Positions 1 through 10,103 of a DNA stretch of 64,000 nucleotides are shown here, piece after piece. Made by a program: the position numbers and the translations under genes. The stretch covers positions 1 through 64,000 of the forward strand of contig NW_017567005.1 in the NCBI RefSeq assembly GCF_001661265.1, in the 5' to 3' direction. Each line of letters opens with the position of its first letter. The first letter of the stretch is position 1. This DNA is from Saitoella complicata NRRL Y-17804 (Eukaryota; Ascomycota; Saitoellomycetes; Saitoellales; Saitoellaceae). The notes below the pieces were generated by a model, which worked only from the letters and a program-made list of their open reading frames with translations, did no database searches and was not told the DNA's origin.

Positions 1-128
1 CCTAACCCTAACCCTAACCCTAACCCTAACCCTAACCCTAACCCTAACCCTAACCCTAACCCTAACCCTAACCCTAACCCTAACCCTAACCCTAACCCTA
101 ACCCTAACCCTAACCCTAACCCTAACCC
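1..128. repeat. Telomere repeat array (CCCTAA)n
   Basis: About 21 perfect head-to-tail copies of CCCTAA start at base 1 and stop at CCCAC. The C-rich strand reads 5' to 3' into the chromosome, as expected for a left chromosome end carrying the usual TTAGGG telomere of filamentous fungi. No degenerate or variant repeats are seen, and unique sequence starts immediately after it. Confidence 0.98.
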
Positions 129-219
129 ACATTTTTGTACTGGCCGTTTTCAGGTCCGTTTTCATATTCGCCGCGCGCGCGGGCAGGGCTAAATTACCGG
201 ATTGGGCACCAAAAGAACG

Positions 220-606
220 TCAAAATGGGGGTGCATTTTGGTAAGGAGCCCTGGCGGCCGGAGGAGTGATGTACTTTCGATAAATGGGATTGTCCCTGTC
301 CAGGTTTAGCACAAGATCGGAAGCTGAGAAGTTCACCAACCAATCCGGAATAACATCAGACACGCCATTCCCTTGCTTCGCAACCTGGCAGGCATCACCA
401 TTATGGTTACACCGCATACAAGCTCCGGCATGGGGGTGACACTTCTTAGTTGTCGGATCAATGCCTGGCACATGGGCATAAATAACACAGGGTAACCCGT
501 GGTGGGTGTCCGTACAGTCGTCGCAAGTGGTCAGGCTGACTCTCCCATACTTCTGGTAATAGGGTCGTTTGATCTCGCGGTTGTGGAGCTTCTTGACGGT
601 CGACAT
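220..606 (-). CDS. Subtelomeric Cys/His-rich hypothetical protein
   Basis: Small gene next to the telomere; I do not recognise the family. The frame is open from 786, but I prefer the Met at 606, giving about 128 aa starting MSTVKKLHNREIKR, because the upstream part looks like leader sequence. The visible core is two CxxC units: CDDC followed by a Cys after an 8-residue gap, then CMRC followed by a Cys after a 6-residue gap, with His residues between. This spacing suggests a zinc-binding fold and recalls paired CxxC modules in fungal accessory proteins; that comparison is from memory. The C-terminus is short and Pro/Ala-rich. No signal peptide or membrane segment is seen. It could be a relic of a repeated subtelomeric family. 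Confidence 0.45.
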   Translation of the reverse strand: MSTVKKLHNREIKRPYYQKYGRVSLTTCDDCTDTHHGLPCVIYAHVPGIDPTTKKCHPHAGACMRCNHNGDACQVAKQGNGVSDVIPDWLVNFSASDLVLNLDRDNPIYRKYITPPAARAPYQNAPPF

Positions 607-796
607 CGAACGAGGGTCCGACAATACGGATAACCGACGTGCAATCCGATGGCGAAGGGGACTAACTGGACTGGATTGTTGTCTGCTGGTTCGGACGCCG
701 GTGATGGTGAGTTTCGCATTCTCCGTAGTCACATGACTTAGTCCAAGAACGGATGGGAGGGGGGAGTAATGTAGAGTGTGTCGCACTCCTTTGTAT

Positions 797-1000
797 TAAC
801 TATATACAAATATGGGACTTACTCCCATCCATAATCATGAGGAAGATACTACTCTTATTCTGGTATGACACTCGCTACACTACCCCCACCTAGAGTTAGT
901 CATGTTCTTTTTTAATAACTATACAGGAATATTGGACGAACTCCCATCTAGATTCATCATCAATATACTACGCTTATTCTGGTGTGACACTCGCTATACC
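797..1000. repeat. Imperfect tandem duplication, two copies of about 85 bp
   Basis: Positions 797-880 and 913-1000 are diverged copies of one block. Both begin with TAACTATA, contain a GGAC..ACTCCCATC motif, and end in CTTATTCTGGTRTGACACTC followed by GCTA. The repeat period is about 117 bp. No open frame spans it. It fills most of the 787-1168 gap between the telomeric gene and ATG27; the rest of that gap shows nothing recognisable. Confidence 0.75.
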
Positions 1001-1168
1001 AGCGGAGGAAGGAGTAATTACAAAGTATAGATCACAATAAAGGGCCCAACTGCGATAATGCGGATTCGTAACATCCTCTGTTATCGATCCTCCTCTATCC
1101 TTCGACATCCTAACAATACCGCCTCCATCGAACGGCAACACTAATACCGCAAGCTGGATCTCTGATAC

Positions 1169-2085
1169 TCATACTCCCTCATACCCTCCCGTCGCCGTCC
1201 GTCTTCCCTTAATCACGTCCAAACAAGCCCTTCCGAAATCCTTCAACAACCACGGCAAATCCCTCAACGACTCCGCATGCGGCAACAAATCACTCCAATT
1301 CGTCGCTCCATATCTGTTGTAATTCAAGAAAGACCCAACGATGATATAGGCTGCAATGACGAGGAAGACGACGATGATGAGCCACGTGAAGAATCCCCAT
1401 GATCTCGAGCGGTCACCGTCGTGAGGCGGTGGTGGGTGCTCGCCGTGCTTTCCGTCCTTCTCGGGTGGTGGAAGGTTCTTCGGGACATCAAGACATGCAA
1501 ACCGGGTGTGCCATTCAAGGTGAACCACAGTGGTGTCACCACCGAAGTCAATTGACTTGTACGTCAACCCCTCCTTCGCTGCATCCTTCTCGCAGATGAA
1601 CTCAGTCCGTGCGCTTTGCGCTCTGCTTGTAACGGAATTCTTGCCGTTATGGAATGCAAGTGCGAAACCTTCCCGGTTATCGGAAAGCCCCGCCAATGAT
1701 GGCTCAACAGGGTCACGAGCGATGGAAATAACGCGGGAGATGAGAGATTGGTCACCTCGTTGAATTCGGGTCACGGAGCAAACTATCAATGAAGGTTAGC
1801 CTACATCGCTCCGTACAGGGGCTGCCTCCACAAGGATGGACCTCTTGTCTCCTCATCACAGAAATCATCACTGCTCATTCCGTCCGCCTTCCTAAGCCTT
1901 CCACACACATCAATTGTATACGTCGTATTCGTAACCGAAGGCGGCGTATCCCAAATGGAGCTCACGGAATGCGGACCCGCGAGCGGGGCGAGGTCGTACG
2001 TGTGGTCATTGACGGTGTACTTGCAGTCGCCTGCGACGTAGGCAGCCAGCAATGGTAGTAGCAGTAATGGTGCAAACATTCCCAA
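1169..2085 (-). CDS. ATG27: Autophagy-related protein 27 (type I membrane protein)
   Basis: Two exons (2085-1842, 1782-1169) joined by a 59-nt intron give 285 aa. The join restores the family signature ETRVCSV, which is why I accept the weak GTCCAT donor; the branch site is GCTAACC. Residues 1-19 are a signal peptide (MGMFAPLLLLPLLAAYVAGD). A lumenal cysteine-rich domain follows, starting CKYTVNDHTYDL, then a Pro-rich stretch, one transmembrane helix at about 210-234, and a short cytosolic tail with NRYGATNWSDLLPH, the conserved sorting tail. In yeast Atg27 cycles among Golgi, vacuole and autophagy sites and supports Atg9 vesicle supply. It lies only about 1 kb from the telomere array. Confidence 0.9.
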
Positions 2086-2482
2086 AGGCGAACGCTGGTA
2101 ATGCTGGAACCTTTTTCTTGGTCGTGACGAAATCTGTCACCGGCTGCCATGCGCTGCAGGTGGCTGGTTGTACGGCGCAGGTCAAATGTCCGACAGCCGA
2201 GTGAAGCTGAGATAGAGACTGGATGCTAAGAAGTTTTATTTTTATTTTCGAGATTCTTTCCTGTCGCTCGCTAGGTTCTCATGTGTTTCCTTTTCCTGCT
2301 CCTACACCTCCCTGTATCGCAATTGTATAGCTTCCCATGCTGTCCACGTCAGCTCTCACGGAGCATATGTCTTTTCTTCGATCTGTGATGGCTCTTCCAC
2401 ATTCATGCCGGCTCGGAATTCTCTCAATCTGTTTGCGGGATGTTTCGTATTCACAGCCCGCTGTCGCAACTTTACTCATTCC

Positions 2483-2889
2483 TCACTGCTCCTCCTCATC
2501 TTGTTCTTCCTCATCCGCCGGTTCCACGGGCAACTCCGCAGTAAACCGATCATCCCCAACAGCGTACCCAACAACACACATATCTCTCAACCCCTCCACC
2601 GCATCCAGCTTCATCGAGTCCTTCTCCGTGATCTCATTCCAACTCGTACATCTATCATCCTTTGGTAGCGCGAGCTTCACGCTGTTTTCATCGACGGCCT
2701 GGGAGGTCTGAGCGAGAGCGACGGCAAGCTCGGCTTTGAGCTTCTTGAGCGTTGTTGAAGGTGCGACGGAGATAAAGAGGGTCTTGCGGGAGGACTTAAG
2801 GCGGAGTGTCCAGTTCTGCTGGGACTTTGGGGGCTAAAAAGATTCTCGTTAGCTTTCTTTCAAGTACTAATGCCCGGATACCTCACCAT
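2483..2889 (-). CDS. Small conserved fungal protein, possibly ubiquitin-like
   Basis: Exon 1 is only the ATG (2889-2887). A GTGAGG...TTTTTAG intron of 53 nt follows (2886-2834), then exon 2 (2833-2483), giving 117 aa beginning MPPKSQQNWTLRLKSSRKT. The N-terminal half reads as an alternating beta pattern (WTLRLKSSRKTLFISV) followed by a helix (TTLKKLKAELAVALAQT), like a ubiquitin-type beta-grasp start. The C-terminus is acidic (PADEEEQDEEEQ). I recall similar short proteins of unknown function in Pezizomycotina but cannot name the family. Splicing after the bare start codon is inferred from the frame and the splice consensus. The flanking 2890-3317 stretch holds no supported gene. Confidence 0.65.
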
Positions 2890-3317
2890 GGTGATGCTAT
2901 AGTCTTATGAAAGTCGGGATCTTCTCGAGGCGAAAGGATTCGGCGGCGAAACTTGTTACGGCGTAGTGCGGCCCAGGTAAAGAAGGATCACCTTGGATAA
3001 CGAGTTCTTCGTACGGTCACCTCAGTGTTTGCCAATATTGATCTCGAGAAGCAGACACCAAATGTCGAAGGACAGCAACGCGTTGAACGATCTGGGGAAC
3101 GCGTCCTTGCGCAGGCTCGGCGCAGCCCGCCGTTCGGTGACGTCTGTATTAGCAGGGAGACTGACATACAAATACTGTCTCCATTACTATCGTATCACTG
3201 AAACTAATCATACTATGGCATCCTCAATGCTATCAACACTCCTCGTGCTTCCTCCCATTTCCTATCGTGCTTCATCATTCAAACAGTATCGGCGCGGGTG
3301 CGCGCGCCTCCTCCTTC

Positions 3318-4051
3318 TCACGCCTCCGTATCTTTAGTTTTCGTCCCGATGACCAATAACTTCGTCTCCGTCTCTTCAACAACCTTCTCTTCGTCATCTT
3401 TCCCTTCCGTCCTATCGGTCCTGTCTTGAGCTCCCTCTTCCTTACGCTTCCTCTCTGGCGACTTGTGCAGAACCGTCACGGCATGATACTCCGGCGCCTT
3501 CACCAACGCCAACTTCTTCTCAATGTTATGCAACTTTTCCATCTTCGTAAAAATCTTCTCCTCAGCCGTCACGTTGGTATCAATATCAATACTCTCTAAA
3601 CCCCCACCACTCTCAAACTTGGCAACAAACGTGAACGCCTCCGTCTTCGCACCCGCCTCGCCAAACTTCGGAATATTTTCCCGAAGCTGCTTTCCCTAAG
3701 GCACCTCCCACATGCTTCGCTTCCCCGTCTTTGACCTTAGTTCCTTCCTGCTCCTGTTCGGTTATCCAGCTCTGTTGGCGGAGCGGGAGAGGGGCTTCGT
3801 CGACCATGGCCCTGGAGACCGGGACTCCCTGCACCCTGGGCGGTTGCTGCCACGAGGGCATAAAAGCAGCCATCGTGAATGCCATACAACCTCGTCAAGG
3901 CCTCCGCCTCCTCCTTCAACTTCCTCGTAGGCGGAAGATTCAACTTCTTATCCCATGCCTTCTTGTGGGGTATGAAATCCAACATAGACAATTTCGCCGC
4001 ACCCTTTGATTTCCAATCCTGCCGCAGTGGAGAAGTGCATGCATTTGCCAT
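3318..4051 (-). CDS. Hypothetical spliced gene, about 210 aa
   Basis: I do not recognise this protein. Three protein-like blocks lie in different frames, and two short GT-AG introns (3887-3836, 52 nt, donor GTATGG; 3735-3687, 49 nt, weak donor GTCAAA) join them into one reading frame of 210 aa starting MANACTSPLRQDWKSKG. The middle reads VQGVPVSRAMVDEAPLPLRQ. The C-terminal third is charged, with KEEGAQDRTDRTEGKDDEEK. No signal peptide or membrane helix is visible. If the second intron is wrong, the gene would instead be a decayed relic; the weak donor makes that possible. The 304 bases between its start and the next gene's stop contain nothing else I can support. Confidence 0.45.
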
Positions 4052-4355
4052 CCGAGCTTGAGATTCGGAGGGGCAGTCCCTCTGCTGCCAAACACCAGAA
4101 CTACTGATTCCATGATCGGGACCGTACAAACATCTACCGGTACGGTGGAACTATTTACGAATGACCCCGTTGTTCGCCAGCGAAAATATGATATATATTG
4201 GGTATTCATGCATGCTTATGCCTCTCAAACAATGCTTATCGTATCAATCCGGTTATCGAGGCTCCTCTCTCTTCTGCCCTCCTTCATTATCTCATGCATC
4301 AGGTCCACGACAATTGTACCTTGCAGTCAATGCATCATTTTCTTCGTCATCCCAC

Positions 4356-7300
4356 TTAAGCCGACTGCGTCCTCGTCTTTTCTCCCTCCCCCCTCATAAT
4401 CTCTTCCTTCAACCCAAACATCGGGAAAATCTGACTAACAGGCCTACTCCCCACCGCACCCGCCAAACGTCCCAACTGGACTTTTGTCTTCGGTAATGTA
4501 CCAGTCGCTGCACCCTCAAGCACGACATCATCCAACGTCGGGTTACGCGTCGACACCACGACCTGCGAGAAATTCCTCGAGCCAACGGAGTGGTTCTTGT
4601 GAAGACAGTACGCCCCCACCGCAACACACAGCGACGCAAAGAAGAGACCGAGACCATACGACATCCAGAAGATACCGCGGTTGTGTGGGCTGTAGGAGTA
4701 CACTGTCCGGACATCACGACTCGTGATCGTAGTCTGCTGCATCACGGGGTCCGAGCCATCCTGCGCAGGCATAGCCAACGTGCTCACGGTAATGTTCTGC
4801 ATCAACTGCTCCAGCCCCGTCATAAACGCATTCACATCGCCGGGAAAGGTGAGATAGTTATGTCCACCAATCACGGCCAGAGTCGCCAAGTTCGTATTCG
4901 CGATCGCAGTGTTATTAACCGTGGTCGTCGACCCATTCGTCGGCACAATGGAACCAGAGAGAGCGTTAACGAACGTATCCTTGATCCCGATAGTGTTGAA
5001 GAACGACCACAAAGTTGAATTGATACCTTGAAGGAACTCAACCTCACTCGTACGCTTTGCCAACAGGCCACGACGGAAGTTCTGGATCTCGAGATGACGC
5101 TTCTTCCGCGCCGCAGCAACGGCGCTGGTAGTGGCCGTGGTAGTCACAGCTGTCGTAACAGCGACCGCGGGAGTTGTTACGGCAGCGACGACGGTGTCCG
5201 AAGTGATAGCAGCGGCAGCCGTAGTCGCCGGAGTGGTGGTGGCCACCACCGCAGCCGTGGTCGTCGCAACGCTATCCGTCGACGTCGGAGTCGTCACCGC
5301 AACAGCCGCACTACTACTTCCCGTATCCGTAGTCGTTGTCCCCAGCGACGTCGTAGCCGTATCAGTCACCGCCGTAGTACCGGTATCACTTGGACTGGTT
5401 ACCGTACCCGTATCCGTAATCGTTCCCGTACCCGTCGTATCCGTCCCCGTCGTAGTCTGCGTCGCAGTCCCAGAAGTCCCAGACGCCGCAGCAGACGCGG
5501 AAGCAGAAGCAGCAGACTCAGTACCACTTGCACTGTTGGCAGCACTCGTCGCACTCGCCTCACTCGCACTCCCCGACGCCGTAACACTCCCCACACTCGC
5601 ACTCGCACTCGCACTGGCACTGGCACTTCCACTCCCCACCGACTCCGAAGCCGAAGCCGACCCCGACGCAACACTTCCCCGTCTAGTACTACTCCCACTC
5701 CTTACCCCACTCCCGCTACTCCCCAAAAACGCACTCGTGGGCACAACAAACGTGGGCGTCGCATAAGTAACATCCGCACTCATCGCACTACTCGCCACAA
5801 CCCTAACATACTCCTCCTCCAACCTCGCATCGAGGGCTCCTTGTCCTTCTTGCTCCGTACTCAAGAACGTGGAGATGGTGACGTTTGGTACGCCGTCTGT
5901 GTAGATGTAGGAGATGTTGTAGGTTGTGTTGTACAACACGCACTGAACGCAGAAGTTGTACGAGGTGGATTGGACCCAAAACTCGTAAACACCCGTATCC
6001 GTGCTTTCCTCCGCCCAGTAATCCGCATCTTGCGTATCCTCAGAGAGACTCCGACACGCAGTCGCCTCCGCACACTGATACCCCGGCCCCCAAAACCCAA
6101 GTTCATACGAGCAATTCCCCGTACACCCCCCAACCGTCTCAGGCGGAACCACCGAACCCCCGACCATGGCGCGCATAGCATACCGCGCCAATACCCCAGA
6201 CGGCTGCTTTTCTAACCAATTCTCCGAGAAATCGACATAACCTTGCGAGCCGTTAAGCGACAACGTCCGGAGATCCGCGATTGATGTCGACGGGTCAAAT
6301 GTTGTGCGGAGGGTTAGTGCACCACCATTGAAAATCGCACTCAACGGCAACATCCACGAAACAACCGCCAGCACCGCCGCCAATTTCCCACTCAATAAGG
6401 TGCGGAAATGAAATAAATAAACCGGGTTGGAGGTCAAGTTCCACAACGCATCAATCTCCCCAATCGAAATCGCGGTAGAGCGGACGGTATACCAAAACAC
6501 CTGATCAAACGCCAACGCAATACTCGCCACGAGTAACGTCTTGTACAGGAAGATAAACAACTGACTCGTCCTATTGATCCAAATCTGCGGCAAGCTCGCA
6601 GGATTCAACACCGTACTCATCGTCGACGTATCCGAGGTGGAGGAAGAGATAACGTCATGCCCATCCAAATACTGATAAAACAAATCTTGTCCAATCGCGG
6701 TAATCAACCCCGCCATAAGTAGCACGAGCATAAGAAACAACGTCGCCGTCATCGGTGTCACGGACCATAAGTTCCACCAGGGACGAGGACCAGTGGGGTG
6801 GTCGTGTGCGATATCCCGACTTCGGGGGGGGAGGTTCGGATCGTGGTGGTGGTGGTGGTGGTGGCCGAAACCGTGAGTGTGGCGATCAGAATCTTGAATG
6901 CTCTGACCTTCCCCAGTGACGTTGATCGGTGAGGTAAGTTGTTCTTTCGTCCCATGCACAGGCTCCGGATCATACGCCGTCCCATCATAACTATGACTGG
7001 AATACGTCTGAGCCTGCTCGTACGCATCCCCATGCCCATGTCCATGCCCAGGACCAAGCCCAATATCGACCTGACTCAACTGACTCGGCTGACTCACATA
7101 ACTCGGTCTCTGCTCAAACCCAATCCCTCCACGAGACCCAGACGCCCTGATAGGATACTCCGTAAACTCATACGCCTCACCCTGACCTCCTAGCACCGGG
7201 TGGGGGTTGAGAGGAGCATGGGCTGCCACATCGTCGTCATCGTCTTGCTCGCTGAACCGGGAGCCGGAAGCTGTACGGCCGCGAGGGTGAATGGGACGGC

Positions 7301-7385
7301 CGGGGGAGTAGTGGGTTGGGGTCTGTGATTTCGTTTGTGTTAGCACACAGCTGTACATGACTGAATGTCGAGAAGAAGTCACCAT
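4356..7385 (-). CDS. Large multi-pass membrane glycoprotein with Ser/Ala/Thr-rich ectodomain
   Basis: The frame is open over 3 kb. A 60-nt intron directly after the ATG (7382-7323; GTGACT donor, TGCTAAC branch, CACAG acceptor) is likely, giving 989 aa starting MTPTHYSPGRP. The order is a disordered cytosolic N-terminus with a His run, a transmembrane helix near 190-210 (ending GLITAIGQ), two more near 255-280 and 320-340, a Cys-containing N-glycosylatable region, a low-complexity Ser/Ala then Thr/Val tract of about 230 residues (DNA about 5130-5710), and a last helix near 890-915. It resembles a broad fungal membrane-protein family with poor functional annotation. The mucin-like tract suggests cell-surface exposure; that is inference. 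Confidence 0.75.
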   Translation of the reverse strand: MVTSSRHSVMYSCVLTQTKSQTPTHYSPGRPIHPRGRTASGSRFSEQDDDDDVAAHAPLNPHPVLGGQGEAYEFTEYPIRASGSRGGIGFEQRPSYVSQPSQLSQVDIGLGPGHGHGHGDAYEQAQTYSSHSYDGTAYDPEPVHGTKEQLTSPINVTGEGQSIQDSDRHTHGFGHHHHHHHDPNLPPRSRDIAHDHPTGPRPWWNLWSVTPMTATLFLMLVLLMAGLITAIGQDLFYQYLDGHDVISSSTSDTSTMSTVLNPASLPQIWINRTSQLFIFLYKTLLVASIALAFDQVFWYTVRSTAISIGEIDALWNLTSNPVYLFHFRTLLSGKLAAVLAVVSWMLPLSAIFNGGALTLRTTFDPSTSIADLRTLSLNGSQGYVDFSENWLEKQPSGVLARYAMRAMVGGSVVPPETVGGCTGNCSYELGFWGPGYQCAEATACRSLSEDTQDADYWAEESTDTGVYEFWVQSTSYNFCVQCVLYNTTYNISYIYTDGVPNVTISTFLSTEQEGQGALDARLEEEYVRVVASSAMSADVTYATPTFVVPTSAFLGSSGSGVRSGSSTRRGSVASGSASASESVGSGSASASASASASVGSVTASGSASEASATSAANSASGTESAASASASAAASGTSGTATQTTTGTDTTGTGTITDTGTVTSPSDTGTTAVTDTATTSLGTTTTDTGSSSAAVAVTTPTSTDSVATTTAAVVATTTPATTAAAAITSDTVVAAVTTPAVAVTTAVTTTATTSAVAAARKKRHLEIQNFRRGLLAKRTSEVEFLQGINSTLWSFFNTIGIKDTFVNALSGSIVPTNGSTTTVNNTAIANTNLATLAVIGGHNYLTFPGDVNAFMTGLEQLMQNITVSTLAMPAQDGSDPVMQQTTITSRDVRTVYSYSPHNRGIFWMSYGLGLFFASLCVAVGAYCLHKNHSVGSRNFSQVVVSTRNPTLDDVVLEGAATGTLPKTKVQLGRLAGAVGSRPVSQIFPMFGLKEEIMRGEGEKTRTQSA

Positions 7386-8128
7386 TGTATCACCCGATCA
7401 AAACTTGACTGACTGACTGCAGAACCAGCTGCTACTTCGTACAAGGCAGTCAACCCTTTTGTATGACGCTCGCTCTATAGCACGGCACACCGCCTCAACA
7501 GATGCATCATCCTTTGCAACGTTGGTGTCTCGGTGGGGGTTATTCTAGTATAGATGACATGCATGAGAAATGAGACCTAGGAGTCACAATCAGGTTTTCT
7601 ATTTTTAGAAGTCATCCCAACATCATTGCCAATTGGAAGAGGAGAAGGGAAGGACGGAGATTATTCGGCGGGTGGAGATTGTCTGATGTCGGCTGAACCT
7701 CGCAGCCTCGGGTTTTTGCAGGGGATCAAGGGAGTGGGCCGAGCCGCCGCTGTCTGTTTCATTGAGTGCCGGTCGGATCCCGCGAGTGACAGCTTGGCAA
7801 CTGAAGCCTGCCGATGCCTTTTTTCAACGGCAAGCTCGAGCTCATTCGATTCTTCGTATCAACAGACAGCGGCATCCAAGAATGTTAGGTGAATATGACA
7901 CCAATGCACCGTGTGTCTCAGGCAACGATCCCCTTCTGCTGTTCTTGACGTTGAACCAGATCTTCTTTTACTTCAAAATATTTGGTCATGAACTCTCTTT
8001 ATTCCATCTTCATCCCGCATTAGGCATATCCACGTTACACCCCGAGGCCTCCTCGACCCCTACACAAACCCCCACCACTACTGTCCAAACCGATCCGCCC
8101 AACCACCACCCGCACACGCTCTTTCACC
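7386..8128. other. Intergenic region, divergent promoter
   Basis: These 743 bases separate the minus-strand membrane protein from the plus-strand UTR4 gene. Short frames are present but look like chance; none has protein-like composition or plausible splice signals. I see no RNA gene or repeat. It presumably contains both promoters. Confidence 0.5.
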
Positions 8129-8818
8129 ATGCCCTTCAAAGCCCTCCTCCTCGACATCGAAGGCACAACAACCCCAATCTCCTTCGTCCGCGACACCCTC
8201 TTCCCCTACTCCCTCTCCGCCCTCCCCGCAATCCTCCACCACGAATGGTCCTCGCCAGCCTTCACCCCCTACCTCTCCGCCTTTCCCGCCTCCAAACGCG
8301 AATCGCCCGAAACACTGGTGGAATACGTAACAGAGTTGACAGCGAGAGCCGCAAAAGACCCCGCGTTGAAGAATTTACAAGGGTATATTTGGTCTCGTGG
8401 GTATTTGACAGGCGAGATCCTGGCACCGGTATATGATGACATACCCCGTATCATGTCCGCTCTCGCCGCTCGCGGAATAAAGACCTACATTTACTCCTCC
8501 GGCTCCATCCCAGCCCAAAAACTCCTCTTCGGACACTCGACCCAAGGGGACATGACATCCCAAATCAGCGGCTGGTTCGATCTCTCCTCAGGTCTCAAAA
8601 TTGCATCCGAATCCTACACCAAAATCGTCGCGGAAATCGGAGTGGAGGCGGGGGATGTTTTGTTCCTCTCTGATATCGTTAAAGAATTGGAAGCGGCGCA
8701 GAGGGCTGGGGTACAGGTGGGTCTGAGTGTGAGGGAGGGGAATGAGGAGGTGACCGAGGAGGTTAAGAAGAAGTACAGGGTGTTGGAGAATGGTTTTGAT
8801 CCCATTTTGGAGTGGTAG
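8129..8818 (+). CDS. UTR4: Enolase-phosphatase E1, methionine salvage
   Basis: Single exon, 229 aa, the normal size for this family. It is a HAD-superfamily enzyme that converts 2,3-diketo-5-methylthiopentyl-1-phosphate to the acireductone in the methionine salvage pathway. Visible motifs are HAD motif I LLDIEGTTTPISFV (nucleophile Asp near residue 9 and acid Glu), motif II YSSGSIPAQK, and motif III FLSDIVKELEAAQRAGV with the metal-binding Asp. The start is fixed by motif I lying next to the first Met and by CACC in front of the ATG. It acts in the cytosol. No intron is needed. Confidence 0.95.
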   Translation: MPFKALLLDIEGTTTPISFVRDTLFPYSLSALPAILHHEWSSPAFTPYLSAFPASKRESPETLVEYVTELTARAAKDPALKNLQGYIWSRGYLTGEILAPVYDDIPRIMSALAARGIKTYIYSSGSIPAQKLLFGHSTQGDMTSQISGWFDLSSGLKIASESYTKIVAEIGVEAGDVLFLSDIVKELEAAQRAGVQVGLSVREGNEEVTEEVKKKYRVLENGFDPILEW

Positions 8819-8985
8819 TGCAAGGAGAGGGGTGTGAGTGAAGCGATATGAACGTCGCCATTTCTAAGATAAAAGAATAACAAAATGCAAGAATAGAAAC
8901 CGTTTGCTCACGTCCCGTAAGCCAAATGCGTATCCGTCCTCTCACTTCCCCTTTACTACGAAGCACTCCTCCGTTACGTGCACGC

Positions 8986-9806
8986 TTACACATAAGTCTC
9001 CACCAAAGCATTCCTCATACCACCAACAATAGCATTCGGCTGCGCATCCTGGATCCTGAAAATACTCTCCACAACACTCAACTCCGTCGCAGTCGTATCC
9101 AACCCCGCAAACGCACACCAATCATTCACAACCAACCCCGCCCCAATAACATCACTTCCCCGATTCACCGTTCCCGCAACCAACGGGATCTGCAACAACG
9201 AGGACAACTCATCCTGATCCTGGACCGAAGTTTTCGGGTGCACGAGACCACCTTGGTTGGAGAGGGCGCAGTACGAACCGGTGAGGACGTTGCCTGCGAC
9301 GGTTTGTCGGAAGACTTCGACGCCGAGGACGTCGGCGATGATTTCCTCCGTCTCGCGCTCGATATCGGGATGTACCAATGCCACGTAATCATTACACGCG
9401 ATCACGTTGCCCAATGCACTCAACCTCTCCTCGACCCTCTGCAACTGTACCGAATCCGGCAACGAGTTCCTCAGGTGCTGGAGTTCTTGGTCGGTTGTCG
9501 AGGTGGGGACGAGGAGGCCTTTGCGGTTACCGGCGCAGAGACGACCGATGATGCGGGAGCCACCGATGGAGGTGTGGATTACGGGGAGGACATCGGCGAG
9601 TTCGCCTTCGAAGACGGAGTAGAAGTTTTCGGAGCCGCCAATTGCGACGAGGGCGTAGGAGTTTGTGAGGGTGGAGAAGACTCCGATTCTGTCATCCTGT
9701 TAGTATACGATTCACCGACCGTCCACGCTCTATTGCAAGGAGGCGGACCAAGGAGGCGACAAACTCACTCATTAGAGTTCTCGAACTGAGCACGAGTAAC
9801 AGACAT
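8986..9806 (-). CDS. TIF6: Eukaryotic translation initiation factor 6
   Basis: Exon 1 (9806-9769) encodes the N-terminus [13 protein letters not shown]. An 80-nt intron with a TACTAAC branch follows (9768-9689), then exon 2 (9688-8986) carries the rest, for 246 aa, matching the size of yeast Tif6 (about 245). Highly conserved stretches include [19 protein letters not shown] and [15 protein letters not shown]. eIF6 binds the 60S subunit in the nucleolus, is needed for its biogenesis, and blocks premature joining to 40S until it is released. The five-fold repeated alpha/beta propeller is complete. The gene lies tail-to-tail with UTR4, 167 bases away. Confidence 0.96.
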
Positions 9807-10103
9807 GATGAATAACTAATACTAATTCCTTTTCCTTTGAACTTGTCAAACTGATCGGGTGAATGAAATCCAATGAACGATAGAGGGCGATGGTGTTGAG
9901 TTTTCTTATTCCCAAACAGCTTACGTTTGCGCACACCAAACTTTTCGCCGCTTGACGCAAGGTACCGTAATACTGCAGTTGCTGCCAGATAATAGGATAG
10001 GGAAGCAATTGGGTAACAAAACAAAACCGATAACATATATCCGGCCCACGATTACACCCCTCTCTTTGCACGTCCGTCTCCGAATTCATATACCCCTTTA
10101 CCC

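Noticed and set aside
5028-6215. Plus-strand frames inside the membrane protein gene
   Set aside because: Arg/Ser-rich or Val/Ala-rich translations that reflect the Ser/Ala/Thr-coding low-complexity tract on the opposite strand.
7465-7485. Similarity to the duplicated telomeric block (GTATGACGCTCGCT)
   Set aside because: Only about 14 bases match, with one mismatch, and the surrounding sequence does not; likely chance.
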